From an uncultured Collinsella sp. (GTDB lineage Bacteria; Actinomycetota; Coriobacteriia; Coriobacteriales; Coriobacteriaceae), in the NCBI GenBank assembly GCA_900551605.1, contig URWS01000097.1, positions 1-6,138 on the forward strand: a stretch of 6,138 nucleotides of DNA. The letters are read 5' to 3'. Both the position numbers and the translations under genes were made by a program. The notes under the pieces are model-generated. The model had not been told where the DNA came from. It ran no database searches and was given only the letters and a program-made list of their open reading frames with translations. The first letter of the stretch is position 1, and the number at the start of each line of letters is the position of its first letter. Shown piece after piece: positions 1 through 6,091 of the stretch.

Positions 1-56
1 GTAACTCCAAGTCTCGTGACGCTCGATCAATTCGGGCGCGCACCGTCCCATGGTAA

Positions 57-86
57 GCGGCCGCCGGACCTCCCACCGGCGGCCGC
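57..86. terminator. GC-rich hairpin, possible terminator at the left end
   Basis: A perfect 11-bp inverted repeat lies at 57-67 and 76-86 with an 8-base loop. A further GGT/ACC pairing (52-54 with 87-89) extends the stem past a two-base bulge. It lies 61 bases past the stop codon of the leftward LuxR-type gene, so it could end that transcript. It also begins immediately after a TAA (54-56) that closes a plus-strand frame open from the window edge, so it may serve a convergent gene cut off by the edge. Neither strand has a proper T-run after the stem, so termination is an inference. The rest of 1-147 shows nothing I can support. Confidence 0.4.
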
Positions 87-147
87 ACCTCGTTTGAACG
101 ACCCCGATTCAATTATTCGTCCAAAACAGGCGCACCCGCCCAGTCGC

Positions 148-1167
148 CTACAGCAATACAAACTGTTTCAGCGCGGCGCGACTCGTTATGCCCAGCTTGG
201 CATAGGCGTTCGACAGGCGATTCTTAACCGTGCCACGCGAGATACCCATGTGAGCGGCAATCTCATCGTTGGTCCAGCCGCGACAGGCCAGCATAGCGAT
301 GGCGAACTCCGTCGTGGTCAGGCTCTCGGCAACGGTGGCGCCCGCCCCCGGATTATGCACACGGCGCCAACCGCGGCTAAACCGCTCGGTAACTTTGATG
401 ATCTCCGCGAACTCCTGCGGATGGCCCTTCTTTAGACATGACTCCAACACGCCTTGCAAAAGCCCGTGATGCTCACCGACGATCTCGATCAGGCCATCGG
501 GCTGTGCAATCTGCGACGCACGCATAAAGTGGGCATTCGCACGGTCAACCTCACGTTGATTGATCCACCCAACGGCGGCAATCAGGTGCAAGAAGACCTC
601 GGAAACGGGGTAGCTTTCTTGCTTCATCGACAAGGCATTCTCCGCCATGCCCACGCAGCGCCCGTAATCGCCATCGAGGTAGGCACGGTGCGCCAGCGCA
701 TAGGTTGCAAACAGGCGCAGCCCCTCGGGCAGCAGTGATGCATACGAATCGAATTCACTGCGTGACACCGGCGAGGGAAAATGCAGGAGCACGCAGGCGC
801 TCGCCGCAAGCAGCATATATGAGGCCTGGGCGCGTGGATCCTTTGCCGCCCTTTGGCCCTTCCCCGTTTCCTCGAGGTACGCAAGGCAGCGGCGCGCCGC
901 CAATGCGCGATTCAGCGACAGATTTGCATAAGAGCACAGCAGGCATGCCGAAAGACGCAGCGAAAGGTCATCCGAGAGTAAGTACGGCTCCGCTAGGCGT
1001 TGTGCCCCATCGGGGCAACCGCGATAGTAGTGCGCCTCGGCACGCGCGATAACGCCATAGTCATCTTTCAGCATCATGTCGAGGGTTTTGTCGAGCGTCC
1101 CGGGCTCAAATGCCGTGCACATAAGCGGCATGGGGAAACGCCAGTTGTCGGTATATATCCGATCCAC
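148..1167 (-). CDS. LuxR-type helix-turn-helix transcriptional regulator
   Basis: Predicted DNA-binding regulator of 339 residues. The C-terminal 57 residues form a canonical LuxR/GerE HTH (about residues 283-333), with the family pattern LTTTEF, DEIAAHMGIS, GTVKNRLSNAYAKLGI. The roughly 280 residues before it are alanine- and leucine-rich and probably all helical, resembling TPR-like or MalT-like sensor regions. I see no receiver domain, ATP-binding P-loop or membrane segment, so the signal is unknown. The GTG at 1165-1167 is preferred because a GGGAGGT Shine-Dalgarno lies 4 bases upstream. The alternative ATG at 1183-1185 would translate that ribosome binding site (residues MRGEVA) and has only a weak site of its own. 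The gene follows the LysR gene in the same direction after about 150 bases, so it may have its own promoter, but I could not identify one. Family assignment is firm; target genes are unknown. Confidence 0.9.
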   Translation of the reverse strand: MDRIYTDNWRFPMPLMCTAFEPGTLDKTLDMMLKDDYGVIARAEAHYYRGCPDGAQRLAEPYLLSDDLSLRLSACLLCSYANLSLNRALAARRCLAYLEETGKGQRAAKDPRAQASYMLLAASACVLLHFPSPVSRSEFDSYASLLPEGLRLFATYALAHRAYLDGDYGRCVGMAENALSMKQESYPVSEVFLHLIAAVGWINQREVDRANAHFMRASQIAQPDGLIEIVGEHHGLLQGVLESCLKKGHPQEFAEIIKVTERFSRGWRRVHNPGAGATVAESLTTTEFAIAMLACRGWTNDEIAAHMGISRGTVKNRLSNAYAKLGITSRAALKQFVLL

Positions 1168-1171
1168 GGCG

Positions 1172-1178
1172 ACCTCCC
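1172..1178 (-). promoter_or_regulatory. Shine-Dalgarno site deciding the LuxR-type gene start
   Basis: On the minus strand this reads GGGAGGT and ends 4 bases before the GTG at 1167. It lies inside the frame opened by the ATG at 1185. This is the reason for choosing the shorter protein. Confidence 0.6.
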
Positions 1179-1316
1179 CTCGCATAGCGGCTCACTTTGA
1201 TGGTAGTGCGAGAGGGCGCCGGTTAATGGGACATGTGGCTCGAAATCAGGCCTCATCCTGGGACGTTCGCGGTAAATCGAGCGGCGCCGAATTCAAATGC
1301 GACGCCGTTCGAACGA

Positions 1317-2213
1317 CTAGATATGTTGGCGGATCGCGTCGATATAGGCCTGGCCGTAGCGCGTGAGTGTCGTGTTCTTGCGCGTGATAATGCCAATCTC
1401 CATGTACTCGTCCACATCGAGCAGAATCGAGATGATGCCGGGGCCGTTGAGCTCATGACTGATCACGCCTGAGCATACCGTGTAGCCGTTGAGACCCATG
1501 GCCAGGTTGAACAGCGTCGCGCGATCGCGCACGCGGATATTCTTGCGGCGCTCAAACGTCGAGGTCAGTTCCTCGGAATAGTAGAACGAATTATAGCTGC
1601 CCTGCTCATAGGACAGGAACGGGTAGTCTTCCAAGTCCTCGAGCGTCACGCTCGAGCGACCCGCCAGCGGATGATCGGCGCATACAAAGACATGCGGCGT
1701 GGCGCAGAAGAGTCCCTCGAATACGAGCTCGTTGGCGGCGAGCATACGCTCGATAACCTCGCGGTTATGCTCGGATAAGTACAGGATGCCCAGTTCGCTT
1801 TTCATATGCGCGACGTCCTCGATAATCTCGTGAGTCTGCTCCTCGCGCAGGGTAAAGTCGTAGCGCGCGGCATCGAACTCGCGGATCACGTCAACAAACG
1901 CGTTGACGGCAAAGGAATAATGCTGGCAGCTCACACTAAAGTGCGGCACTTGCTCGGACGCGCCCTTGTACTTGCCTTCGAGCAGATCGGCCTGGTCGAG
2001 CACCTGGCGCGCGTAGCCCAAGAAGGTCTCACCCTCTTCGGACACAATGACGCCCTTGTTGGTGCGCTCAAAGATGTGCACACCCATCTCGTTTTCGAGA
2101 TCGCGAATCGACGCGGTAATCGAAGGCTGCGACACAAAGAGTCGGCGCGAGGCCTCGGTGATGCTGCCGCATTCGGCAACTTTGACGACATATCTGAGCT
2201 GCTGAAGCTTCAT
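1317..2213 (-). CDS. LysR family transcriptional regulator
   Basis: A 298-residue protein of normal length for LysR-type regulators. Residues 1-60 are the winged HTH: MKLQQLRYVV at the start, ECGSITEASRRLFVSQPSIT as the helix-turn-helix, then IRDLENEMGVHIFERTNKGV. A linker helix follows (about 61-90), then a periplasmic-binding-protein-like effector domain to the end. Such proteins bind DNA as tetramers in the cytoplasm and respond to a small molecule, which cannot be read from the sequence. The ATG at 2213 is supported by an AGGGAG site that overlaps the TAG stop of the HAD gene. With only 10 bases between the two genes, they are almost certainly co-transcribed and perhaps translationally coupled. 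Being downstream of the HAD gene rather than divergent from a target is less typical for this family. Family is certain, regulon unknown. Confidence 0.95.
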   Translation of the reverse strand: MKLQQLRYVVKVAECGSITEASRRLFVSQPSITASIRDLENEMGVHIFERTNKGVIVSEEGETFLGYARQVLDQADLLEGKYKGASEQVPHFSVSCQHYSFAVNAFVDVIREFDAARYDFTLREEQTHEIIEDVAHMKSELGILYLSEHNREVIERMLAANELVFEGLFCATPHVFVCADHPLAGRSSVTLEDLEDYPFLSYEQGSYNSFYYSEELTSTFERRKNIRVRDRATLFNLAMGLNGYTVCSGVISHELNGPGIISILLDVDEYMEIGIITRKNTTLTRYGQAYIDAIRQHI

Positions 2214-2223
2214 GTCTTTCTCC

Positions 2224-3132
2224 CTAGACGTTCGTGACGTCGAAACCAGTCGTGCTCACCTGACGCATAAACGGCGGCATCTCCCCCGTCGCGGCGCAGG
2301 CGGCAATCTGATGCAGAGCCCCGGCAACCGCATCGTCTGCCGCAGCGCCGATATGCCAGCGCGCGGCAGCCGTGACAGCCTCGTTGGCATTGGCGACTGC
2401 AACGGAGTTGGGAACGGCATCGATCATGGGCAGATCGTTATCGGAATCGCCAAATACGGCCACCTCGTCGGGCGTCAGGCCCAAAGCGCGCGCCAGCTCC
2501 AGCGCGGCGCAGCCCTTGTCCCAACCAGCCGGAAGGATGTCAAACAGGCGCACTCGGTTGTTGGGAAACACGAGCGAGAGTTCCGGCACCTCAGCGGCAA
2601 CGCGCTCGCGTAGCTCCGCGAGCTCCTCACGCGAACGGGCACTCCAGATATTCGCCTTGAACACCGGCGCTTCATCGACGACGGGACGGCACGGGGCCTC
2701 TTCGCCTTTGAGCCATGCGTTGCCGCCCGACTCCATGGCGCGACGAACGCGCTCGGGATCACTCGTCACGCAATAGGCATCGTTGCCCCAAAAGTCATCG
2801 CCCAGGCTATAGACTTTTAGAAATGTATCGTCGGTCTCTTGCTCCAGATAGTCAGCCAAACGCATCAGAGCATCGTTGTCGATTGCGTGCGAGGCGACTA
2901 CTTCGCCGCCGACAAACATCACCTGGCCGTTACAGAACGCGCCAGTCGAAAAACACTCGGAACGATTTTTGAACATCCAGCCCATCGCGGACGGCTGGCG
3001 ACCCGAAACCGGGCCAAAGTGCAGACCCGCCGCCTGCATGGCATGAATGCCCTCAATGGCGTAGTCGCTGGCGCCGTCATGCCCGGCCGGAATCAGCGTA
3101 TCGTCCATATCGGTCAGCACAAGTTTGATCAT
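2224..3132 (-). CDS. Cof-type HAD family hydrolase (HAD-IIB)
   Basis: A 302-residue cytosolic phosphatase of the haloacid dehalogenase superfamily. All four motifs are present: motif I DMDDT with nucleophile Asp8 and acid/base Asp10, motif II GPVSGR with Ser43, motif III Lys206 in WDKG, and motif IV GDSDND (228-233) for Mg2+. The insert between motifs II and III (about 80-195) fits a C2 cap, which places it with Cof/YbiV/sucrose-phosphatase-like enzymes acting on small phosphorylated metabolites. The substrate cannot be read from the sequence. E. coli Cof can hydrolyse HMP-PP, a thiamine precursor, and this gene diverges from a thiamine operon, but that link is only suggestive. The ATG at 3130-3132 has a G-rich but imperfect ribosome site. 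It is the first gene of a leftward unit with the LysR gene. Confidence 0.93.
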   Translation of the reverse strand: MIKLVLTDMDDTLIPAGHDGASDYAIEGIHAMQAAGLHFGPVSGRQPSAMGWMFKNRSECFSTGAFCNGQVMFVGGEVVASHAIDNDALMRLADYLEQETDDTFLKVYSLGDDFWGNDAYCVTSDPERVRRAMESGGNAWLKGEEAPCRPVVDEAPVFKANIWSARSREELAELRERVAAEVPELSLVFPNNRVRLFDILPAGWDKGCAALELARALGLTPDEVAVFGDSDNDLPMIDAVPNSVAVANANEAVTAAARWHIGAAADDAVAGALHQIAACAATGEMPPFMRQVSTTGFDVTNV

Positions 3133-3160
3133 GAGGCCCCCATTCGTATCGGTCCTACCT

Positions 3161-3189
3161 ATTGTAACGACCTGCCAAAATAAACCTGT
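3161..3189 (-). promoter_or_regulatory. Candidate leftward promoter for the HAD-LysR unit
   Basis: On the minus strand TACAAT (3161-3166) is a good -10 match, placed about 30 bases before the HAD start codon. The position of a -35 at 17-bp spacing (3184-3189, ACAGGT) matches poorly, so an activator or another spacing would be needed. The hexamer sits at the end of the left arm of the inverted repeat. Confidence 0.35.
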
Positions 3190-3214
3190 CCCTTTTTGGC
3201 AGGTGCGTTAGTAT
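3186..3214 (+). promoter_or_regulatory. Candidate rightward promoter for the thi operon
   Basis: TAGTAT at 3209-3214 is a -10-like hexamer that would start the transcript near 3221, about 10 bases before the riboswitch, which is a sensible leader position. The -35 position at 17-bp spacing (3186-3191, CCTGTC or CTGTCC by one-base shift) is weak. It mirrors the leftward promoter, and the two -35 regions overlap in the centre of the inverted repeat. Confidence 0.4.
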
Positions 3215-3230
3215 AGGGAACAACAGATTC

Positions 3231-3324
3231 GATGCGGGAGTGCCGGCGGTGCAAACCACAAGGCTGAGAGGGCATGGGGCCCAATCCTTTGAACCTGTCA
3301 GTTAATGCTGGCGTAGGGAGCATG
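3231..3324 (+). ncRNA. TPP riboswitch (THI element)
   Basis: The conserved core of the thiamine pyrophosphate aptamer is present in order: GGGAGTGCC (3236-3244), the pyrimidine-sensing CTGAGA (3264-3269), CCTTTGAACCTG (3286-3297) and the pyrophosphate-sensing segment TAATGCTGGCGTAGGGA (3303-3319). P1 can form from ATGC (3232-3235) and GCAT (3320-3323). It sits in the leader of thiM and is followed 11 bases later by an intrinsic terminator, so the expected mechanism is premature termination when TPP is bound. Genes downstream are thiamine synthesis genes, which agrees. Confidence 0.97.
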
Positions 3325-3335
3325 CCGCCTTTACA

Positions 3336-3365
3336 GGGGCGCTGTCTATGCACAGCGCCCCTTTT
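3336..3365 (+). terminator. Riboswitch-controlled intrinsic terminator
   Basis: A perfect 10-bp stem, GGGGCGCTGT (3336-3345) with ACAGCGCCCC (3352-3361), loop CTATGC, followed directly by TTTT. It lies between the TPP aptamer and the thiM ribosome binding site. A leader position, stem strength and T-run together make this the expression platform of the riboswitch. Confidence 0.88.
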
Positions 3366-3372
3366 CTATGCC

Positions 3373-3379
3373 AAGGAGG
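3373..3379 (+). promoter_or_regulatory. Shine-Dalgarno site deciding the thiM start
   Basis: AAGGAGG, 8 bases before the in-frame GTG at 3388. It starts 7 bases after the terminator T-run. An ATG at 3381 is out of frame and only one base from this site, so GTG is the start. Confidence 0.85.
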
Positions 3380-3387
3380 CATGTGCA

Positions 3388-4227
3388 GTGATTGATTCGG
3401 AACAGCTTAAGCAACATATGGTCAAGGCCGTGGATGAGATTCGCGCCACCAATCCAATGGCCGGCTCCATCACCAACACGGTGACGATTGACTTTGTCGC
3501 CAACGCGCAGCTCGCCGTGGGCGGTTCGGCCGCCATGGTCTATCTGCCCGACGAGGGCGAGGCGCTCGTTGCCGGCGGCGGCGCCATCTATCTCAACATG
3601 GGCACGCTCTTCCCCATCTACGAGCAGACGATTCCCCGCGCGGCCAAGGCGGCACACGACGCCGGCAAGCCCTGGGTGCTCGACCCGGTGGGCCTGGGCA
3701 TCGGTAGCCTGCGCACCCAGCTGGTAAGCGAGCTTAAGCAGTACAAACCCGCCATCGTGCGCGGCAACGCCTCCGAGATTATCGCCCTTGCCGCCCTGTG
3801 GGACCTTGAGGGCGAGGCGGCAGACCTGGGTCGCGCCCGTGGCGTCGACACCACCGATACGGTCGATGCTGCCCGCGGTGCCGCGGTAGCGCTCGCCCGC
3901 TACACCGGCGGCGCCGTGGTGGTCTCGGGCGAGACCGATCTGGTCACCGACGGCTCGACCGTGGCCAAGTCCCACGGAGGCAGCCCGCTTATGTCCAAGA
4001 TTACCGGCTGTGGCTGCTCGCAGGGCGGCGTGCTGGCCGTATATGCTTGCGCGGCCGATCCGTTTACGGCAGCCGTCTGCGGCACCGCCGCCTACAACGT
4101 GGCCGGCACGCGTGCCGCCGCCGTCACCGACGCCCCGGCAAGCTTTAAGGTCGCCTTTATCGACGAGCTCTACCGTGCAACCGCACAGGATATTGCCAAT
4201 AACCCGCTCGAACTCGAGGAGGCGTAA
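3388..4227 (+). CDS. thiM: Hydroxyethylthiazole kinase
   Basis: ThiM (EC 2.7.1.50) phosphorylates 4-methyl-5-(2-hydroxyethyl)thiazole with ATP, salvaging the thiazole half of thiamine. The 279-residue protein is close to the family's usual 260-275. Signatures, numbered from the GTG: PMAGSITNTVTIDFVANAQLAVGGSAAMV (24-51; here with the usual N-terminal Asn-rich substrate loop), LDPVGLG (98-104), VRGNASEI (124-131), VSGETDLVTDG (179-189) and the ribokinase-like anion-hole motif ITGCGC (205-210), where Cys210 takes the position of the catalytic cysteine of B. subtilis ThiK. The GTG start has an AAGGAGG site 8 bases upstream; an in-frame ATG at 3418 lacks one. First gene of a TPP-riboswitch operon; the next gene starts 5 bases after its stop. 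Identification is secure. Confidence 0.96.
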   Translation: MIDSEQLKQHMVKAVDEIRATNPMAGSITNTVTIDFVANAQLAVGGSAAMVYLPDEGEALVAGGGAIYLNMGTLFPIYEQTIPRAAKAAHDAGKPWVLDPVGLGIGSLRTQLVSELKQYKPAIVRGNASEIIALAALWDLEGEAADLGRARGVDTTDTVDAARGAAVALARYTGGAVVVSGETDLVTDGSTVAKSHGGSPLMSKITGCGCSQGGVLAVYACAADPFTAAVCGTAAYNVAGTRAAAVTDAPASFKVAFIDELYRATAQDIANNPLELEEA

Positions 4228-4232
4228 GACCC

Positions 4233-4574
4233 ATGTCCGAGCCCGCAGCCAATTGTGGCATGAACACGCTGGTCGCCGTCGCAATCGCGCCGTGCGGCAC
4301 GGGCGACGAGCTGTCCGCCGAGGTCGCCGAGGTCGTGCGCGTCATTCGCGAGAGCGGCCTTCCCAACCGCACCACCTCGATGTTCACCGAGATCGAGGGC
4401 GACTGGGACGAGGTCATGCAGGTCGTGCGCGACGCAACCTTTGTGTTGGCGAGCAAGGGCATCCGCACCGAAGTCGTGCTCAAAGCCGATATTCGACCCG
4501 GATTTACCGACACCATGACCGGCAAGCTCGAGCGCATGGAAGCTCAGATCAAAAAGCAGGAGGAAACACGATGA
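4233..4574 (+). CDS. Thiamine-binding protein, MTH1187/YkoF family
   Basis: A 113-residue cytosolic protein of the small ferredoxin-like thiamine-binding family (formerly DUF77). Family marks are the opening beta strand LVAVAIAPCGTG (13-24), VVRVIRESGL, the TSMFTEIEGDWDEVM segment (about 48-62), a helix VRDATFVLASKGI and a second strand TEVVLKADIRPG. Related proteins bind thiamine or HMP; the exact role, whether buffering, sensing or delivery, is not established for most members. The ATG at 4233 has AGGAGG (4217-4222) 10 bases upstream, inside the end of thiM. A later ATG (4260) has no such site. Its stop overlaps the thiE start as ATGA, so the three genes form one tight operon, which supports a thiamine role. 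The last 15 residues are a charged helical tail. Confidence 0.85.
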   Translation: MSEPAANCGMNTLVAVAIAPCGTGDELSAEVAEVVRVIRESGLPNRTTSMFTEIEGDWDEVMQVVRDATFVLASKGIRTEVVLKADIRPGFTDTMTGKLERMEAQIKKQEETR

Positions 4575-5266
4575 GCATCCGCGACAACCTTGATATCTCG
4601 GCCTATCTGGTGCTCGGCCCCGAAAACACGCTCGGGCGCCCCGTGGGCGATGTGGTGGCCCAGGCACTCGACGCCGGCTTTACCTGCATCCAGGTGCGCT
4701 CCAAGGTGGCAAGCGCCCGCGAGATCATTGCGCTGACCGGCGACGCCGCGCAGGCAATCGCACAGGCCGGCAAGACCGGTCAGGTCGCCCTGTTAATCGA
4801 CGACCGTCTGGACTGTGTACTCGCCGCGCGCGAGCAGGGCATTGCTGTCGACGGCGTGCACGTGGGTCAGAGCGACATTCCCGTCGAGGTCTGTCGCAAG
4901 CTGCTGGGGCCCAACGCCATCGTGGGCCTTTCGGCCCGCTGCGAGGAGATGCTCGAATACGTCAAGACCGCCGACATGAGCCTGGTCGACTACCTGGGCA
5001 TCGGCCCACTCCACGAGACCGAGACCAAGCGCGACTGCGGACGCGCGGCCGATGGCTCTATCATCACCAAGAGCTTTGAGGACCTGGCCGCCCTCCACGC
5101 GGCAAGCCCCGTGCCCATCGTGGTGGGCGGCGGCGTCAAGACGGCCGACCTGCCACAGCTCAAGGCCACCGGCGTCGACGGCTTTTTCGTGGTGAGCGCC
5201 GTCTGCAGCGCCGATGACCCCTACGCCGCGGCCAAGGAGCTCGTCGACACCTGGCAGCAGGCGTAA
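4571..5266 (+). CDS. thiE: Thiamine phosphate synthase
   Basis: ThiE (EC 2.5.1.3) couples HMP-PP with thiazole phosphate to form thiamine phosphate and pyrophosphate in the cytosol. The 231-residue TIM-barrel protein is slightly longer than the usual 205-225. Family marks: IQVRSK (40-45, usual form QLREK), LLIDDRLD (74-81), DGVHVGQSD (94-102), YLGIGPLHETETK (141-153, with the Thr150, Thr152, Lys153 pyrophosphate/substrate set), PIVVGGG (182-188) and FFVVSAV (205-211). Asp78 and Asp102 take the places of the Mg2+ ligands known in B. subtilis ThiE. The asparagine of the usual INDR motif is aspartate here (IDDR), a mild departure. The ATG overlaps the previous stop (ATGA), and AGGAGG (4558-4563) sits 7 bases upstream. 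It is the last gene of the thi operon before the hairpin at 5311. Confidence 0.95.
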   Translation: MSIRDNLDISAYLVLGPENTLGRPVGDVVAQALDAGFTCIQVRSKVASAREIIALTGDAAQAIAQAGKTGQVALLIDDRLDCVLAAREQGIAVDGVHVGQSDIPVEVCRKLLGPNAIVGLSARCEEMLEYVKTADMSLVDYLGIGPLHETETKRDCGRAADGSIITKSFEDLAALHAASPVPIVVGGGVKTADLPQLKATGVDGFFVVSAVCSADDPYAAAKELVDTWQQA

Positions 5267-5310
5267 GTCTAGGCCGAGCAGCTGATTCGCAGCCTCATAT
5301 CTTCAGCAAT

Positions 5311-5356
5311 GGAAAGCGCATCCCAGTTTGGACCTCCATTCCGGGATGCGCTTTCC
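5311..5356. terminator. 14-bp hairpin between convergent genes
   Basis: GGAAAGCGCATCCC (5311-5324) and GGGATGCGCTTTCC (5343-5356) are perfect reverse complements around an 18-base loop. The hairpin is 44 bases after the thiE stop and 22 bases from the stop of the convergent patatin-like gene, so it is placed to end both transcripts. No T-run follows on either strand; it may act as a bidirectional terminator, a 3'-end stabiliser, or be a dispersed palindromic repeat. Confidence 0.6.
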
Positions 5357-5378
5357 GCCTAGATGGCGGCAGCAGCCT

Positions 5379-6091
5379 CTACCCTGCCAGATATGCCTCC
5401 AGTGCCGGCAAGGTCACCTCCGCATCGCGGCGACCAATCTGGTAGATGCGTTCAAGTTCATCCGGTTCGCGGCACAGCGACGGCACCTTCACCGATTCGC
5501 TCGGCCGCACCACAAAGATCTCGCCGGCAGCCTCGCGACGTGCCAGGTCATCGAGCGTGGCATTGTAGACCTCATGCCGATGCTCAAGCGCTGCGACAAA
5601 CTCCGGATAGTGACGGAACACGCGCCGCAGCATGGGCATCACGCTGTTGGGCTGCTTCACAAAGCCCGCCGGCTGCGTGAGTACCACGATATTGCGGTCA
5701 TACCCCTGCGCAAACAGCCAAGCGCTGGGAATGGAATCGGCCACGCCGCCATCCAGGTACTTGCGGCCCTCAATGGCGACAGGACGCGTCGCCACGGGAA
5801 TTGCCGACGACGCCCGGATCCACTCGATATCGCGCTCATCGCCATAGGGCAGGTCGTGATAGACGGCCTTGCCCGTCTCGATATCGGTACACACGCACGT
5901 AAATCGCATGGGGCAGGCGCGATATGCTTCCAGGTCGATGGGATCGCGCTCGATAGGCACCTCGTGATAGGCAAAGTCGGCATTGAACATATCGCCGGTT
6001 CGCAGCCAGCTGGTCACGCTCGCATAGCGCTTGTCGGCGCAATAGGCCTTGTTATAGCGAATGGCGCGGCCGATCTGGCGCGATTTAAAGT
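5379..6091 (-). CDS. Patatin-like phospholipase, 5'-truncated at the contig end
   Basis: The C-terminal 236 residues or so of a patatin-family lipid acyl hydrolase, resembling bacterial YjjU-type proteins. Visible landmarks, in order: DKRYASVTSWLRTGDMFNAD (family-typical region after the nucleophile elbow), MRFTCVCTDIETGKAVY, RASSAIP, and KYLDGGVADSIP holding the catalytic aspartate (codon 5751-5753). The family's N-terminal glycine-rich oxyanion motif and the GxSxG serine, probably some 60 residues, would lie beyond 6091 and are missing. The reading frame continues well upstream of the GTG at 6015-6017, so that codon is not the true start. It only looks like one because the adapter sequence that follows supplies an in-frame TAA (complement of 6099-6101). 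The gene is convergent with thiE. The truncation is from assembly, not evidence of a broken gene. Confidence 0.88.

Larger units (their letters stand above)
3157..3218. repeat. Near-symmetric inverted repeat in the divergent intergenic region
   Basis: The core is an 11-bp perfect inverted repeat, ACCTGCCAAAA at 3170-3180 and TTTTGGCAGGT at 3194-3204, around a 13-base centre (3181-3193). Similarity continues outwards: read away from the centre, the right arm continues GCGTTAGTATAGG and the left arm CGTTACAATAGG, differing by one inserted base and two substitutions. It could be an operator between two divergent promoters, or a copy of a dispersed REP-like or MITE-like palindrome that happens to lie here. 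No T-run follows on either strand, so a terminator is unlikely. Confidence 0.75.

Noticed and set aside
3..56. Tail of a plus-strand gene ending in TAA at 54-56, just before the hairpin
   Set aside because: Seventeen codons open to the edge are too few to tell a real C-terminus from chance.
48..86. Cluster of NcoI (CCATGG) and two NotI (GCGGCCGC) sites suggesting vector sequence
   Set aside because: Both NotI sites are the two arms of the GC-rich hairpin and no other vector sequence is visible; in GC-rich DNA this is explained by the palindrome.
1186..1316. Promoter for the LuxR-type gene in the gap after the LysR gene
   Set aside because: I found no -35/-10 pair with acceptable spacing on the minus strand, so I do not call one.
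1306..1317. CGTTCGAACGAC beside the LysR stop, resembling CGTTTGAACGAC at 91-102 near the LuxR-type gene end
   Set aside because: Eleven of twelve bases match, but the words are short, the palindrome has no room for a loop and no T-run follows; chance is a fair explanation.
3274..3387. In-frame extension of thiM upstream through the riboswitch to an ATG at 3274
   Set aside because: It would translate the TPP aptamer and the terminator; the GTG at 3388 has a proper ribosome site.
3381..3395. Tiny ATG TGC AGT GAT TGA leader frame overlapping the thiM start
   Set aside because: The ATG lies only one base after the Shine-Dalgarno, too close for efficient initiation, and four codons carry no signal beyond chance.
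3346..4284. Long open frame antisense to thiM (about 312 codons on the minus strand)
   Set aside because: It lies wholly opposite a secure thiM, has glycine/alanine-rich composition typical of an antisense shadow in GC-rich DNA, and resembles no known family.
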